A stretch of DNA of 64,000 nucleotides from Moheibacter sediminis (GCF_900176425.1 NZ_FWXS01000008.1:1-64000); one strand, 5' to 3'. Shown: positions 1-8,639, counted from the stretch's first letter. A program made the numbers and translations. The notes: a model not told the origin generated them from the letters alone.

Positions 1-1020
1 AAAATAATGGAAGAGAACCATTATTACCCATTCGGATTGAAGCACTCCACATACGCCGACCCCAAACAAAAGTATGAGCTTGTAGACAATATGGAGAACA
101 CCGCAAGGCCTACTTATGTCCTGAAAACCGATTACCAGTATAAGTACAACGGAAAAGAATACCAGGATGAGTTGAATCTGAACCTTTATGATTATGGCGC
201 AAGGAATTATGATGCTGCTTTGGGAAGGTGGAATACAATGGATAAATTATCGGAATTATATTTTGATACTTCCGCGTATGCTTATGCCAAAAATACTCCT
301 ATACAAGCAATAGATCCAGATGGGAATTTAGTTATTTTTATTAATGGCAATCATTTTGGTGAGGGTTCTAAAGGATACAGGAGACCCCAAGATTCCAAGA
401 ATACTATATATGGGAATCCAAAGGATTACAATTTTAATGGAACGTCAGCTTATTGGGGAAGTTTTGATAATAAAGTACAATCTCATTTAAATGATAATAA
501 TGCTATATATAGAGATGGTTCTTTAGGAGGATGGGGAGGATCCGGAGCCAAAAGTAGGCATGATGGAGGTGAAAAGCAGGGGTATTTAGATGCTAAACAA
601 ATTATCAAAAATTTAGAAAGAGATAAAACAACAGGAGAAATTATTGAAACCATAAAAATAATAACTCATAGCATGGGTGGAACTTACGGAAAAGGATATG
701 TAAAAGGCCTATTGAAATACATTAAAGAAAAAGGGTATGAAAAAAGCGTAAGAATTACATTAGTGGCAGACTTTGATCCATTTCAAGCAGCTAGTTCATA
801 TACAAATGCGCATCCCGATATATTTACTCAACAATTTACTCATATAGGAGGATCATTCGGACTTGCAGATCAAGAGCAAGAGGGAGTAGATGAATATCAT
901 GAAAAAAAAGGAGAACACTCAATATCTACATTCTTTGATGATATTTCAAAATTAAAAGAAGGAACCTATAAGTGGAATGATAAAACAAACCAGTGGGATT
1001 GTACAGATTGTAAAAAATAA
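1..1020 (+). CDS. RHS-repeat protein, C-terminal end with lipase-like toxin tail (5' partial)
   Basis: The reading frame is open from base 1, so this is the 3' part of a longer gene; the ATG at 7 is internal. The first ~100 codons are the conserved end of an RHS/YD core: YYPFGLKH, then YNGKEYQDELNLNLYDYGAR and DGN around codon 108. RHS cores encapsulate a variable C-terminal toxin. The unique tail here contains THSMGG (Ser codon 670-672), which resembles the GxSxG nucleophile elbow of alpha/beta hydrolases with Gly replaced by Thr; Asp at 769-771 and His at 916-918 are possible partners. I infer a lipase- or esterase-type effector acting on membranes. The next gene encodes a small membrane protein that fits an immunity role. 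The RHS call is strong; the tail activity is inferred from motif only. Confidence 0.85.
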   Translation, partial: KIMEENHYYPFGLKHSTYADPKQKYELVDNMENTARPTYVLKTDYQYKYNGKEYQDELNLNLYDYGARNYDAALGRWNTMDKLSELYFDTSAYAYAKNTPIQAIDPDGNLVIFINGNHFGEGSKGYRRPQDSKNTIYGNPKDYNFNGTSAYWGSFDNKVQSHLNDNNAIYRDGSLGGWGGSGAKSRHDGGEKQGYLDAKQIIKNLERDKTTGEIIETIKIITHSMGGTYGKGYVKGLLKYIKEKGYEKSVRITLVADFDPFQAASSYTNAHPDIFTQQFTHIGGSFGLADQEQEGVDEYHEKKGEHSISTFFDDISKLKEGTYKWNDKTNQWDCTDCKK

Positions 1021-1024
1021 AAAA

Positions 1025-1393
1025 ATGAATCAAAACCGTATCGTTGCAAAATATTATGCATTGCACCTTTCATATTTTCCTTTGAGTATCGTTTACTCAT
1101 TATTTGCCACAAATGAAGATAAAAATACTATTTTCCTCTTTCTTTTTTTGGTTTTATTAGTCTCTGTAACTCTATACATTTACAATTTTGTTATAACTGT
1201 TATAAGTAATATAATATTCAAAGGAACACCTTTTGTTTCTTTCATATTGCCAGTTATAATACTTATTCCTTTGAAATTTTTATTTGATAATTTAGACTTT
1301 GGAGGAAAATATGGTTTTATTATATTATTGGTAGGAAACTTATTTGTAAATGTATTTACTTGGAAATCAATTATTAATTTGAAAAAGAAATAA
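1025..1393 (+). CDS. Small multi-pass membrane protein, candidate immunity protein
   Basis: A 122-residue protein beginning at the ATG only 4 nt after the RHS stop codon; the frame also opens upstream at 977, but that would overlap the RHS gene and adds no conserved residues. Hydrophobic stretches at about residues 12-26, 33-58, 68-86 and 94-112 predict three or four membrane spans, and the C-terminus is basic (KKK). I recognise no family. Position directly after a polymorphic-toxin gene, small size and co-transcription suggest it protects the producer from the RHS tail; a membrane location would suit a lipase-type toxin. A terminator follows about 120 bp downstream. The coding call is fairly secure, the immunity role is inference. 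Confidence 0.7.
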   Translation: MNQNRIVAKYYALHLSYFPLSIVYSLFATNEDKNTIFLFLFLVLLVSVTLYIYNFVITVISNIIFKGTPFVSFILPVIILIPLKFLFDNLDFGGKYGFIILLVGNLFVNVFTWKSIINLKKK

Positions 1394-1510
1394 AAAAATG
1401 AAGATAGTTATTTATATCTACGTTCGGCGATGTATCAGAGTTAGTGATGAAATAAATAATTATTTTAAATCACTGAAAATCAGAAAATAATTTTCATAAT
1501 ATTTTAATTT

Positions 1511-1544
1511 AAGAGTGGACATAACGTCCACTCTTTCTATTTTT
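1511..1544 (+). terminator. Rho-independent terminator after RHS/immunity pair
   Basis: A perfect 10-bp stem (1511-1520 with 1526-1535, loop ATAAC) is followed by the T-rich tail TCTATTTTT. It closes the RHS/immunity transcription unit. Confidence 0.8.
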
Positions 1545-1568
1545 AGCATCTTAAACTGCCTGAAAAAC

Positions 1569-1883
1569 ATGAAAACTGAGACCAAGTGTTTCAAAGTTAG
1601 TGATACAAGAATCAGCCCTCATTGTAAAGAAAATCAAATTATAAAGAATGATAAATATAAATACCTTATAGATAAAAGTATTGATCAAACTACCCGTTTT
1701 GGAACCAATTCAGTCGAAAGAAAAAACTTAGATTTAAGAATTCACCTCAAAAGATTGAACTGCAGAGCGATTTGTTTTTCAAAGAGTGTTGTAGTCCTGA
1801 GCGCTGTGTTAAAGATTTATTTTTGGAGTGGAAGAAACCCTAATCTCGATTTCGACTATTTTAAAGTTGGTTGTTTGATCTGA
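1569..1883 (+). pseudogene. IS1-family transposase C-terminal remnant
   Basis: Translation from the ATG at 1569 contains NSVERKNLDLRIHLKRL followed by CRAICFSKS and KIYFW. This matches the C-terminal block of IS1-type (InsB) transposases, where the Glu of the ERxNLxxR segment is the third residue of the DDE site and the RTICFSKS-like sequence follows. The N-terminal zinc-ribbon/HTH part and the two catalytic Asp blocks are missing, because only ~105 codons are open and the region before 1569 is the terminator hairpin. It is therefore a decayed insertion-sequence fragment beside the RHS locus, not an active transposase. Family assignment rests on recalled motif similarity. I could not find inverted repeats or a target duplication by eye. 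Confidence 0.6.
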
Positions 1884-1888
1884 CAAAT

Positions 1889-2539
1889 CTAGATCTCCTT
1901 CAACCACTTCATCAAATCAAAATAATTTTGAGGAACCAATCCATGTCCGCTTCTGTATTCATGGTATTGATTTTTGATGTTTAAGTTATCTAAAAACGGT
2001 TTGCTTTTTTGTGCCCATTCGATTGGAATGACCATATCCTCGATACCATGTGAGATGAAGAAATTTAATTTCGAATAATCTTTTTCAGGATTGATTTCTC
2101 CGATGAAATCCATTTCGGGATAGCCACTCAGGCAAGCAATGTTTTTTACTTTTTCGGGATAATTCATCGCAATCGAATAGCTCAAAATCGCTCCCTGACT
2201 GAATCCAAAAACCGTTACATTTTCTTTGTCTAAATTTTCTTTTGAAGTAATCTCATCTATGAATTCAACCAATTTATTTCTTGATTCGATGGCTTGAGGA
2301 ACATTGTTGAATTTCTGCATATTGACAAAATCAATTTCATACCACGCATACATTCCCAGGCTCAAAGTATGAATTCCCTGCACGCTTATCACATGAAATT
2401 CATCGGGAATATCATCCGCAAAACTGAATAAATCCTGCTCGTTACTTCCGTAACCGTGAATTAGTAGGAGTAGAGGATTTTTGTCTAAAGCTTTTTTTGG
2501 TTTTCTTTCCAGATAATTGATTCCGTTTAATTCTTTCAT
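1889..2539 (-). CDS. Serine esterase of the alpha/beta hydrolase (phospholipase/carboxylesterase) family
   Basis: A 216-residue cytoplasmic hydrolase. It has the oxyanion segment LLIHGYGSNE (residues 25-34), the nucleophile elbow GFSQG with Ser114, Asp168 in HGIEDMVIP and His199 in RSGHGL, the complete catalytic triad in the usual order. Length and motif spacing match the YpfH/carboxylesterase-like group, which hydrolyses short acyl esters or thioesters. There is no signal peptide. It starts only 3 bp after the stop of the upstream ABC exporter gene and is surely co-transcribed with it. The natural substrate cannot be told from sequence. Confidence 0.9.
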   Translation of the reverse strand: MKELNGINYLERKPKKALDKNPLLLLIHGYGSNEQDLFSFADDIPDEFHVISVQGIHTLSLGMYAWYEIDFVNMQKFNNVPQAIESRNKLVEFIDEITSKENLDKENVTVFGFSQGAILSYSIAMNYPEKVKNIACLSGYPEMDFIGEINPEKDYSKLNFFISHGIEDMVIPIEWAQKSKPFLDNLNIKNQYHEYRSGHGLVPQNYFDLMKWLKEI

Positions 2540-2542
2540 GTA

Positions 2543-4339
2543 TTAAAAATTTTCTTCTTCGTCTTCTAAAGTTTTCGCGATTTTATCAATGTTTAAACTT
2601 CTCGCCATCGCATCGAAAATGTTTTTATAGATTCCGTTCTGCTCATAGATTTCTTCGTGTGCGCCAGATTCCATCACTTTTCCTTGTTCCATCGCATAAA
2701 TTTTATCCGAATCTATAATCTGTGAAATGCTGTGCGAAATTATGATAACTGTGCGGTTTTTCTTAATAGCATCTAAACTATTTTTTATTTGCTCCGTTGC
2801 AATTGCATCAAGACTTGCAGTTGGTTCGTCCAGGAAAATAATCGGAGGATTTTTCAAAAACATTCTGGCAATGGCAATTCGCTGTTGCTGACCGCCTGAA
2901 AGAAGCAAAGCATTACTGTCGAATTTGTCATGCAAATCCATTACTTGGTCGTAGATGTATGCTTGTTTCGCAGCTTCATGAACTTCATTTTCAGAAGCAC
3001 TTGGATTTCCATAACGGATGTTTTCTTCAATAGTTCCGCTGAAAATGTGGTTTTTCTGTAAAACCAAACCGATATTATTTCGGAGGAAATCTGTGTCGTA
3101 TTCTTTTAAATTAATTCCATCAAGGAAAATTTCGCCCGAAGAAGGTTCATAAAATTTATCGAGTAAATTGATTACAGTACTTTTTCCCGCGCCGCTAAGC
3201 CCCACCAACGCTGTGATTTTATTAGGAAGAATTTCCATATCGACGTTGAAAAGTGCCTGTGTTCCGTTTGGATAAATGAAATCAACATTCTTCAATTCAA
3301 ATTTTCCTGTAATTTTTTCCGGTTTGTAAGTTCCTGAATTCTCAATTTCATTTTCTGCATGTAAAATTTCAAAGAAACTTTCCGAATAAATCATCGCATC
3401 ATTCATTTCGTCAAAAATCCTGTGCAATTGCCCAATTGGCGCAGTTACATTGCTGAAAAGTAAGATGTGAAACATAATCATGCCGATGCTCATTTTCCCA
3501 TCCAAAACCAAATATGCCGTGAGAATGATAATAATCACGACACCGATTTGCTCTACAAAAGTTTTAATTCCATTGAAAACAAAACTGGTTTTTTGGGTTT
3601 TTAATTGGTTTTCAGTTAAATCAATTTGGATTTGATTTTGTTTTTCAGATTCAATTTTTTCCCGGTTAAATGATTTGATTACCGTGATGGATTGGATAAT
3701 ATTGACGATTCCCTGGCTTTTACTTTCCCGGAATTGACGCATGTTTCTGCGCCATCCGCTCAATGTTTTGGCTTGTTTAATGGTGATGAAAATGTAAACC
3801 GGAACAATCATCAAACCTACCAATCCAACCCAAAAATTGGCATTGAACATCAAAATCAATGCAATAAATGAATTGGCAAAAAGTGGTAAAATATTGATGA
3901 AGAAATTCTGAACTAAACGCGTTAAACTTTCAATTCCGCGATCGATTCGGGTTTGTAGTTTTCCCGATTCGTTGTCATTGGCAGTATAAAATGCCATGCG
4001 GTAAGTAAGTATTTTATCAACGATTGCTTGTGCCAAATCGCGTGAAACATAAATTCTCAGTTTTTCTCCATAAAATTTTTGTCCGAAAGTGATGACAACG
4101 TTGACAACTTCTTTGACCAAAAGAATTAAGGTGATGGTCACAAGAAGATTTAGTCCTGAATTTAAACCTTTGCCCGATTCTACCAATTTATTCACTTCAT
4201 CAACAGTATATTGAAGTGTCAAAGCATTTACTTGTGCGGTAAATGAGCCAATCAATGTCAGAAATAATGCAGCGAAAACTAGCCATTTGTATGGTTTTAC
4301 ATAAGGCCAAAGATTTTTGAATAAGGTCAGGAGTGTCAT
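2543..4339 (-). CDS. ABC exporter, fused permease and ATPase (MsbA/ABCB-like half transporter)
   Basis: A 598-residue half-transporter with six membrane segments in residues ~15-300 and a C-terminal nucleotide-binding domain: Walker A GLSGAGKST (380-388), signature LSGGQQQR (480-487), Walker B IIFLDE (500-505) and H-loop ISHS (His536). Such proteins work as dimers in the inner membrane exporting lipids, peptides or drugs; the cargo is unknown. A TTG three codons upstream would extend the frame, but the ATG at 4339 is preferred because a TAAATTTG -7 box lies at 4346-4353, overlapping that TTG. It forms an operon with the downstream esterase. Confidence 0.92.
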   Translation of the reverse strand: MTLLTLFKNLWPYVKPYKWLVFAALFLTLIGSFTAQVNALTLQYTVDEVNKLVESGKGLNSGLNLLVTITLILLVKEVVNVVITFGQKFYGEKLRIYVSRDLAQAIVDKILTYRMAFYTANDNESGKLQTRIDRGIESLTRLVQNFFINILPLFANSFIALILMFNANFWVGLVGLMIVPVYIFITIKQAKTLSGWRRNMRQFRESKSQGIVNIIQSITVIKSFNREKIESEKQNQIQIDLTENQLKTQKTSFVFNGIKTFVEQIGVVIIIILTAYLVLDGKMSIGMIMFHILLFSNVTAPIGQLHRIFDEMNDAMIYSESFFEILHAENEIENSGTYKPEKITGKFELKNVDFIYPNGTQALFNVDMEILPNKITALVGLSGAGKSTVINLLDKFYEPSSGEIFLDGINLKEYDTDFLRNNIGLVLQKNHIFSGTIEENIRYGNPSASENEVHEAAKQAYIYDQVMDLHDKFDSNALLLSGGQQQRIAIARMFLKNPPIIFLDEPTASLDAIATEQIKNSLDAIKKNRTVIIISHSISQIIDSDKIYAMEQGKVMESGAHEEIYEQNGIYKNIFDAMARSLNIDKIAKTLEDEEENF

Positions 4340-4345
4340 ACAAAT

Positions 4346-4353
4346 CAAATTTA
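4346..4353 (-). promoter_or_regulatory. Bacteroidota -7 box for ABC exporter
   Basis: Minus-strand TAAATTTG matches TAnnTTTG and ends 6 nt before the ATG at 4339, so transcription would begin at or next to the start codon. No good -33 TTTG was seen at the usual distance. Confidence 0.5.
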
Positions 4354-4394
4354 GTAAAGATTCGTATGCGGAATAATTATTTCTGTTAAATAAA

Positions 4395-4431
4395 AAAAGG
4401 GAATGATTGATTTCTCAATTCATTCCCTTTT
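4395..4431 (-). terminator. Terminator after secreted surface protein gene
   Basis: A 12-bp stem (4395-4406 with 4420-4431, AAAAGGGAATGA and its complement), with further pairing towards the loop, lies between the stop of the 4459-5241 gene and the exporter promoter. The minus-strand copy ends in a T-run. Confidence 0.75.
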
Positions 4432-4458
4432 CACAGGTTTGGTTTCGATTGTGTATTG

Positions 4459-5241
4459 TTATTGTGGAGAACCAGCGATTTTTCTAATGTGAAAAGATGC
4501 AATGCTGCTGGTTAATAAACTTAAAGTAATTACAGAAGAATTTGTCATTCCAAAAGTCAATTGATCATCTTGTTGCAAGGAATAAACGAAATTCATTTTT
4601 GTGTCGGTGATTGTTATGTTTAACAGAGCGCCCAATCCACTAAAAGATTTACTATCTAATAATATACTGCTTCCACCGCGAGTACGAACAATTCCAATTC
4701 CGGGGTTTCCAGTTAGAAGCGAGGCTTGTAACCCTGTTCCCATTTTAAAATCAAAGTCTATTTCATAAACTCCACTCGATGGAACAGTATAAGCATGAGT
4801 AGTATCTGAAAACAAAGCTTGATTTCCAATTGTTCGATTTGCATTTGTAAAATCAATAGGACGAAACCCTGCAACCAATAAACCTATGCTCAGCAGTGTG
4901 AAACCACTTGTCTTTTTAGCGGCATAAATGGATGTATTAGGCCTGTTTAAATCATAAGTTCCTAGACCATTGCTAAGATTTTGTAAACTTACTTCCTTTA
5001 CAATATTTTGATCATTTAAGTCTGCGATCAAAACAATCTCATTTCCTGTCAGTTGTGTAACCGCTTCACTATGTATATATTCAAGTTTTAGAGGTTGCTG
5101 AAGGGTTGTTTCGCCTTGTACCAATACAGTTCCTGCTACATCAAGCATGGCTTGTGGTGTCTCTGTTCCTATTCCTACTTGTGCATAATTTAAATTTGCT
5201 CCTAAGAGAACTACTATTAAAGAAGTGATTAATTTAGTCAT
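4459..5241 (-). CDS. Secreted flavobacterial surface protein with C1q-like C-terminus
   Basis: A 260-residue protein with a signal peptide (MTKLITSLIVVLLGANLNYAQ), directly followed by VGIGTETPQAMLDVAG. That motif is the hallmark of a large group of flavobacterial cell-surface or tail-fibre-like proteins and starts a beta-structured stalk. Residues ~140-255 (YEIDFDFKMGTG onward, Ser/Thr/Leu-rich beta strands) resemble a C1q/TNF-like jelly roll; this part is my structural inference. The ATG at 5241 is preferred to the TTG at 5262 because it gives a compact signal peptide. No enzyme motif was seen. It is flanked by its own terminator and looks monocistronic. Confidence 0.8.
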   Translation of the reverse strand: MTKLITSLIVVLLGANLNYAQVGIGTETPQAMLDVAGTVLVQGETTLQQPLKLEYIHSEAVTQLTGNEIVLIADLNDQNIVKEVSLQNLSNGLGTYDLNRPNTSIYAAKKTSGFTLLSIGLLVAGFRPIDFTNANRTIGNQALFSDTTHAYTVPSSGVYEIDFDFKMGTGLQASLLTGNPGIGIVRTRGGSSILLDSKSFSGLGALLNITITDTKMNFVYSLQQDDQLTFGMTNSSVITLSLLTSSIASFHIRKIAGSPQ

Positions 5242-5493
5242 AACGTTAGTTTTTAGTGTCAAACAATAAGTGCACTAGAACAAAAACGTTACGAAATTGC
5301 TACTCAAATAACAAAAGGTTTAGAGTTTTCAAAAGGGTCAAAATTTATTCATTTGAGATAAATTTAATAAAATCATTTTTGTTTTAGTTATATTTTCTTG
5401 ATGTCATTTATAATTATTAGCATTGTAAAATTAGCTCTATAAATTATGGCATTCAAGAGGATATAACCTGAATTTTCAGAAGATTAAACCTGT

Positions 5494-6279
5494 TTATTTA
5501 ACAGGAGAAACCCTGTTAAAATTTTCGAAGACGCCCAGTCCGAACAAAGCGAAGTCATATTTTACCGGGTCTTCTGCATCAAACTCTTTTAATTTTAAAT
5601 TAAGTTCAGATACAGCTTTCCAATCATTTTGTGTACGAGTAAGAATTTTTAAGCTGCGAGCCACATTTCCGGAATGTATGTCTAACGGACAAACTAATTG
5701 TGAAGAGGAGATATTTTTCCAGATTCCAAAATCAACGCCTTGGTTGTCCTGGCGGACCACCCAGCGGAGGAACATGTTCAATCTTTTCGCCGCAGAATTA
5801 TTAGCCGGACTAGACAAATGTTTTTCTGAACGTTTTTCGTGCGAAATTTCCAAAAACAATTCCCTAAATCTTTCTATTGCATGAAAACTATCCGTTTCAT
5901 CTTTTTTAAAATGAAATGAATTTTCTAATCCGCGATGATTTTTATAAATGTTTTGAAGCGATTTTAAATAGAAGCTTAAATCTGTAGAATTGATGGTTCT
6001 GTGTTTGAATGTTTCGATTTTATCAAATTGATTTTCAGAATAATTCATTACAAAATCAAAGGGGGAATTTCCCATGCGGTTCATCAAATCCGTCGCTTTG
6101 TTGATGATCATTTTCCGGTTTCCCCAAGCCATCGTCGCCGCAAAAAATGCTGCAATTTCTATGTCTTCTTTAATCGAAAATCGATGCGGAATCTGTATCG
6201 GATCAGATTCTATGAAATTAGGATGATTGTATTGTATGACTTTTTCGTCCAGAAATTCTTTTAATTCATTTGAATTCAT
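5494..6279 (-). CDS. TIGR02757 (DUF2400) family protein
   Basis: A 261-residue cytoplasmic protein typical in length and sequence for TIGR02757: N-terminal DEKVxxYNxPxFIExDPIxIPH, then the highly conserved FFAATMAWGNRKMIINK segment, WVVRQDxxGVDFGIW in the middle and the C-terminal KYDFALFGLGVFE. The family is widespread in Bacteroidota and also occurs in spirochaetes; it has no proven function, although its helical fold recalls HhH-type DNA glycosylases. The start overlaps the stop of the upstream membrane-protein gene by 4 nt, showing translational coupling. It is the last gene of a three-gene operon that begins with the LolD-like ATPase. Confidence 0.9.
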   Translation of the reverse strand: MNSNELKEFLDEKVIQYNHPNFIESDPIQIPHRFSIKEDIEIAAFFAATMAWGNRKMIINKATDLMNRMGNSPFDFVMNYSENQFDKIETFKHRTINSTDLSFYLKSLQNIYKNHRGLENSFHFKKDETDSFHAIERFRELFLEISHEKRSEKHLSSPANNSAAKRLNMFLRWVVRQDNQGVDFGIWKNISSSQLVCPLDIHSGNVARSLKILTRTQNDWKAVSELNLKLKEFDAEDPVKYDFALFGLGVFENFNRVSPVK

Positions 6280-7964
6280 TCGGTTATGTTTTCACTGTAA
6301 AATCCGTCTTTCAAATTCGAAGTGCGAAGCTGTGGCCGGACCTTGCATTTTTTTCTAATTAAAATGATATGTTTTTCATTGAGACTTGGCAGCTCTCCAT
6401 CAAAACTTCCCCAAGTAAAATCGTTAATTTCTTTTGGCGTATTGTATTTGAGGTTTCCCTCTTTTATTATTTTGAATTCCAGTTTGTAGCGGGAGTTTTC
6501 ATGAGGAATTATGATTTGTTTTGCTTCAAATGAATTAAATGGCTGAGGCTGGGAATTTACTTTTATAATTTTAAAATTGAGAAACAAACTTACAAAGGCA
6601 ATCAATATACTCATCATTATGAAACCTTGAACAAGATTTGAGTTTTTTAATGAAATAATCGCAAATGAAATTAAACTCAGCGCTATCATAAAATGAAAGA
6701 AAAAGCGATACTGAGGAGAAGTCAAAAATAACATGATAAGATTGATGACTGCGATTCCCCAAATCAACCAAAATGATTTTTCTTTTTTTGCGATGAATGG
6801 AAATAAAATCAAGATGATTAAAAACAAATTATTGAAAATTAACTCTAAGCCTTTATTTTCTATAGTCCACGCAATTAATTTGTCTTGGAAATTATGATGT
6901 TTCAATTCCCGCGGACTTATATGCTTCCATCCGGAATCATTGGTTATCTGTACATATAAAGATTGTAAACTTTCAGGAACTTGCCAGTCTGGAGTCAGAA
7001 ATTTTCCTAAAATATTAAAAGGATAGAGCGGATATCCTGTAATTATATAATTTTTAGTGATAAATAAAATCCCTGAAATAATGCCAATCGCTGCAACAAT
7101 TTTCCATTTTTCAGAAATAATTTTATGACGGAAAGCCAAAATCAAAGGAAATAATAAAATAATAGAAGAAGTTATTTTAATCAAAATCAACATGATGCAT
7201 AATACAAGTATCAAATTGAAATCGCCGCGATTTTTCTTATAATTCAAAATAAATAAAGAAAAAATCACCTGGCTTATCAAAAATACAGGCAGGTCAGGAG
7301 AAGGAGAAGTTACAAATTGGAAAAAGAAAAGATTTGCACAAAGAATCAAAGCTAAATAAAGATTTGTCAACTCTTTTTTCTTTAAATACAAATGAAAATG
7401 ATTCAAAGAAAAAAAACTGAATATCAGCATCAAAAAGCCATTCAGATCATTTAATCGATTGGAAATAAATCCAAAATTCAATCCGCTTTGAAGAATATGC
7501 CAACCTGACATTTGTCCAAAATAAATGTGCAGATTAGCCAAGCCTTTTACAAATCCATATTCATTTAGCCATTTGATGGTTTGGATATAATAAGATTCAT
7601 TGTCAACCAGATAAGGGATTCCTGCTGATTTTGCTAATACAGAAAATGAAATAATAAAAGCAGAAAATTTTATTGGAACAGACCAATTATTGAATTCTTC
7701 GATAGTTTTTTTTAAAATTTCCAAAGCAAATTGACGGTGCTGGTATAAAATAAGAATACTTACGAATGAATTGATTAAATAAAAAATGAAGTCTGTGGGC
7801 AGAAAAATTAAGGTGAAATGCAGAAACAACATTTCTAAAAACATTCCAGAAATCAATATGTAAAATAAATTCTGAGTTTTAATTCTAAATAATGCAACTC
7901 CTAAAGTTCCCATTGCTAAAAGGATAAAGAAGCTATAAATCCAGCTAAATAGAATTAATGCCAT
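6276..7964 (-). CDS. Polytopic membrane protein, LIC_10190-like (glycosyltransferase-like)
   Basis: A 562-residue protein with about 12-14 hydrophobic spans covering residues ~1-470, followed by a soluble C-terminal tail of about 90 residues. The second half of the first periplasmic loop contains LVDNESYYIQTIKWLNEYG, reminiscent of the acidic first loop of GT-C glycosyltransferases. It resembles the LIC_10190 family of membrane proteins found in Bacteroidota and spirochaetes, but I assign this only tentatively. It lies 6 bp after lolD and overlaps the TIGR02757 gene by 4 nt, so all three are one unit. A role in envelope glycoconjugates is plausible, not shown. Confidence 0.7.
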   Translation of the reverse strand: MALILFSWIYSFFILLAMGTLGVALFRIKTQNLFYILISGMFLEMLFLHFTLIFLPTDFIFYLINSFVSILILYQHRQFALEILKKTIEEFNNWSVPIKFSAFIISFSVLAKSAGIPYLVDNESYYIQTIKWLNEYGFVKGLANLHIYFGQMSGWHILQSGLNFGFISNRLNDLNGFLMLIFSFFSLNHFHLYLKKKELTNLYLALILCANLFFFQFVTSPSPDLPVFLISQVIFSLFILNYKKNRGDFNLILVLCIMLILIKITSSIILLFPLILAFRHKIISEKWKIVAAIGIISGILFITKNYIITGYPLYPFNILGKFLTPDWQVPESLQSLYVQITNDSGWKHISPRELKHHNFQDKLIAWTIENKGLELIFNNLFLIILILFPFIAKKEKSFWLIWGIAVINLIMLFLTSPQYRFFFHFMIALSLISFAIISLKNSNLVQGFIMMSILIAFVSLFLNFKIIKVNSQPQPFNSFEAKQIIIPHENSRYKLEFKIIKEGNLKYNTPKEINDFTWGSFDGELPSLNEKHIILIRKKCKVRPQLRTSNLKDGFYSENITE

Positions 7965-7970
7965 AAGAAT

Positions 7971-8639
7971 TTAAATCTCAAATCTTCCGTCAGTCATCAC
8001 GAGTTTGCGGTCAGCCATGTTGGCTAGTTCCTCATTGTGTGTTACCAATACAAAAGTTTGCCCGAATTCATCCCTCAATCGGAAAAATAATTGATGAAGC
8101 TCTTCCGCATTTTTCGAATCTAAATTTCCCGAAGGTTCATCCGCGAAAATAACTTTTGGCTGATTGACCAAAGCCCTTGCAACGGCAACACGCTGCTGTT
8201 CTCCGCCTGAAAGTTGAGAAGGTTTGTGGTGCAGTCTTTTTTCTAAACCCAGGAAGTTTAAAAGTTCTTTTGCTTTTTCATGCACCGCAGATTTCTTTGA
8301 ATTGCTTATGTAGCCGGGAATACAAACATTTTCAAAAGCATTGAACTCAGGTAGTAATTGATGAAATTGAAAGATAAATCCGATGTTTTCATTTCGAAAT
8401 TCAGATAATTTTCGATCAGACAAATGGGTAATGTCTTCACGTTTGATGAGTATTTCAGTATAATGCCCGGCAGGGTCAGAACTCTTTTCCAAACTACTCA
8501 AAATCTGTAAAAGTGTTGTCTTTCCTGCACCCGAAGCACCTACAATTGAAACAACTTCGCCTTCACCTACATCTAGAGAAACACCTTTTAATACCTCTAA
8601 TTCTCCGTATTTCTTGTAAATATTCTTTGCTGAAATCAT
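7971..8639 (-). CDS. lolD: LolD-type ABC transporter ATP-binding protein
   Basis: A 222-residue ATPase with Walker A GASGAGKT (34-41), a Q-loop FQFHQLLPEF, signature LSGGEQQR, Walker B VIFADEPSGNLD and H-loop VTHN. The FQFHxLLPEFxAxENV stretch and the DEPSGNLD sequence are characteristic of the MacB/LolD/FtsE group. In Gram-negative bacteria LolD powers LolCE, which releases lipoproteins from the inner membrane to LolA. No LolC/E permease is adjacent; the downstream neighbours are a polytopic protein and a TIGR02757 protein, so the partner must be encoded elsewhere or differ from classic LolCE. Family assignment is strong, the exact LolD role probable. Confidence 0.88.
   Translation of the reverse strand: MISAKNIYKKYGELEVLKGVSLDVGEGEVVSIVGASGAGKTTLLQILSSLEKSSDPAGHYTEILIKREDITHLSDRKLSEFRNENIGFIFQFHQLLPEFNAFENVCIPGYISNSKKSAVHEKAKELLNFLGLEKRLHHKPSQLSGGEQQRVAVARALVNQPKVIFADEPSGNLDSKNAEELHQLFFRLRDEFGQTFVLVTHNEELANMADRKLVMTDGRFEI

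Noticed and set aside
1515-1568. GTG start of a longer frame leading into the IS1-like remnant
   Set aside because: It lies inside the terminator hairpin and adds no transposase-like sequence; ATG 1569 is the first reasonable start.
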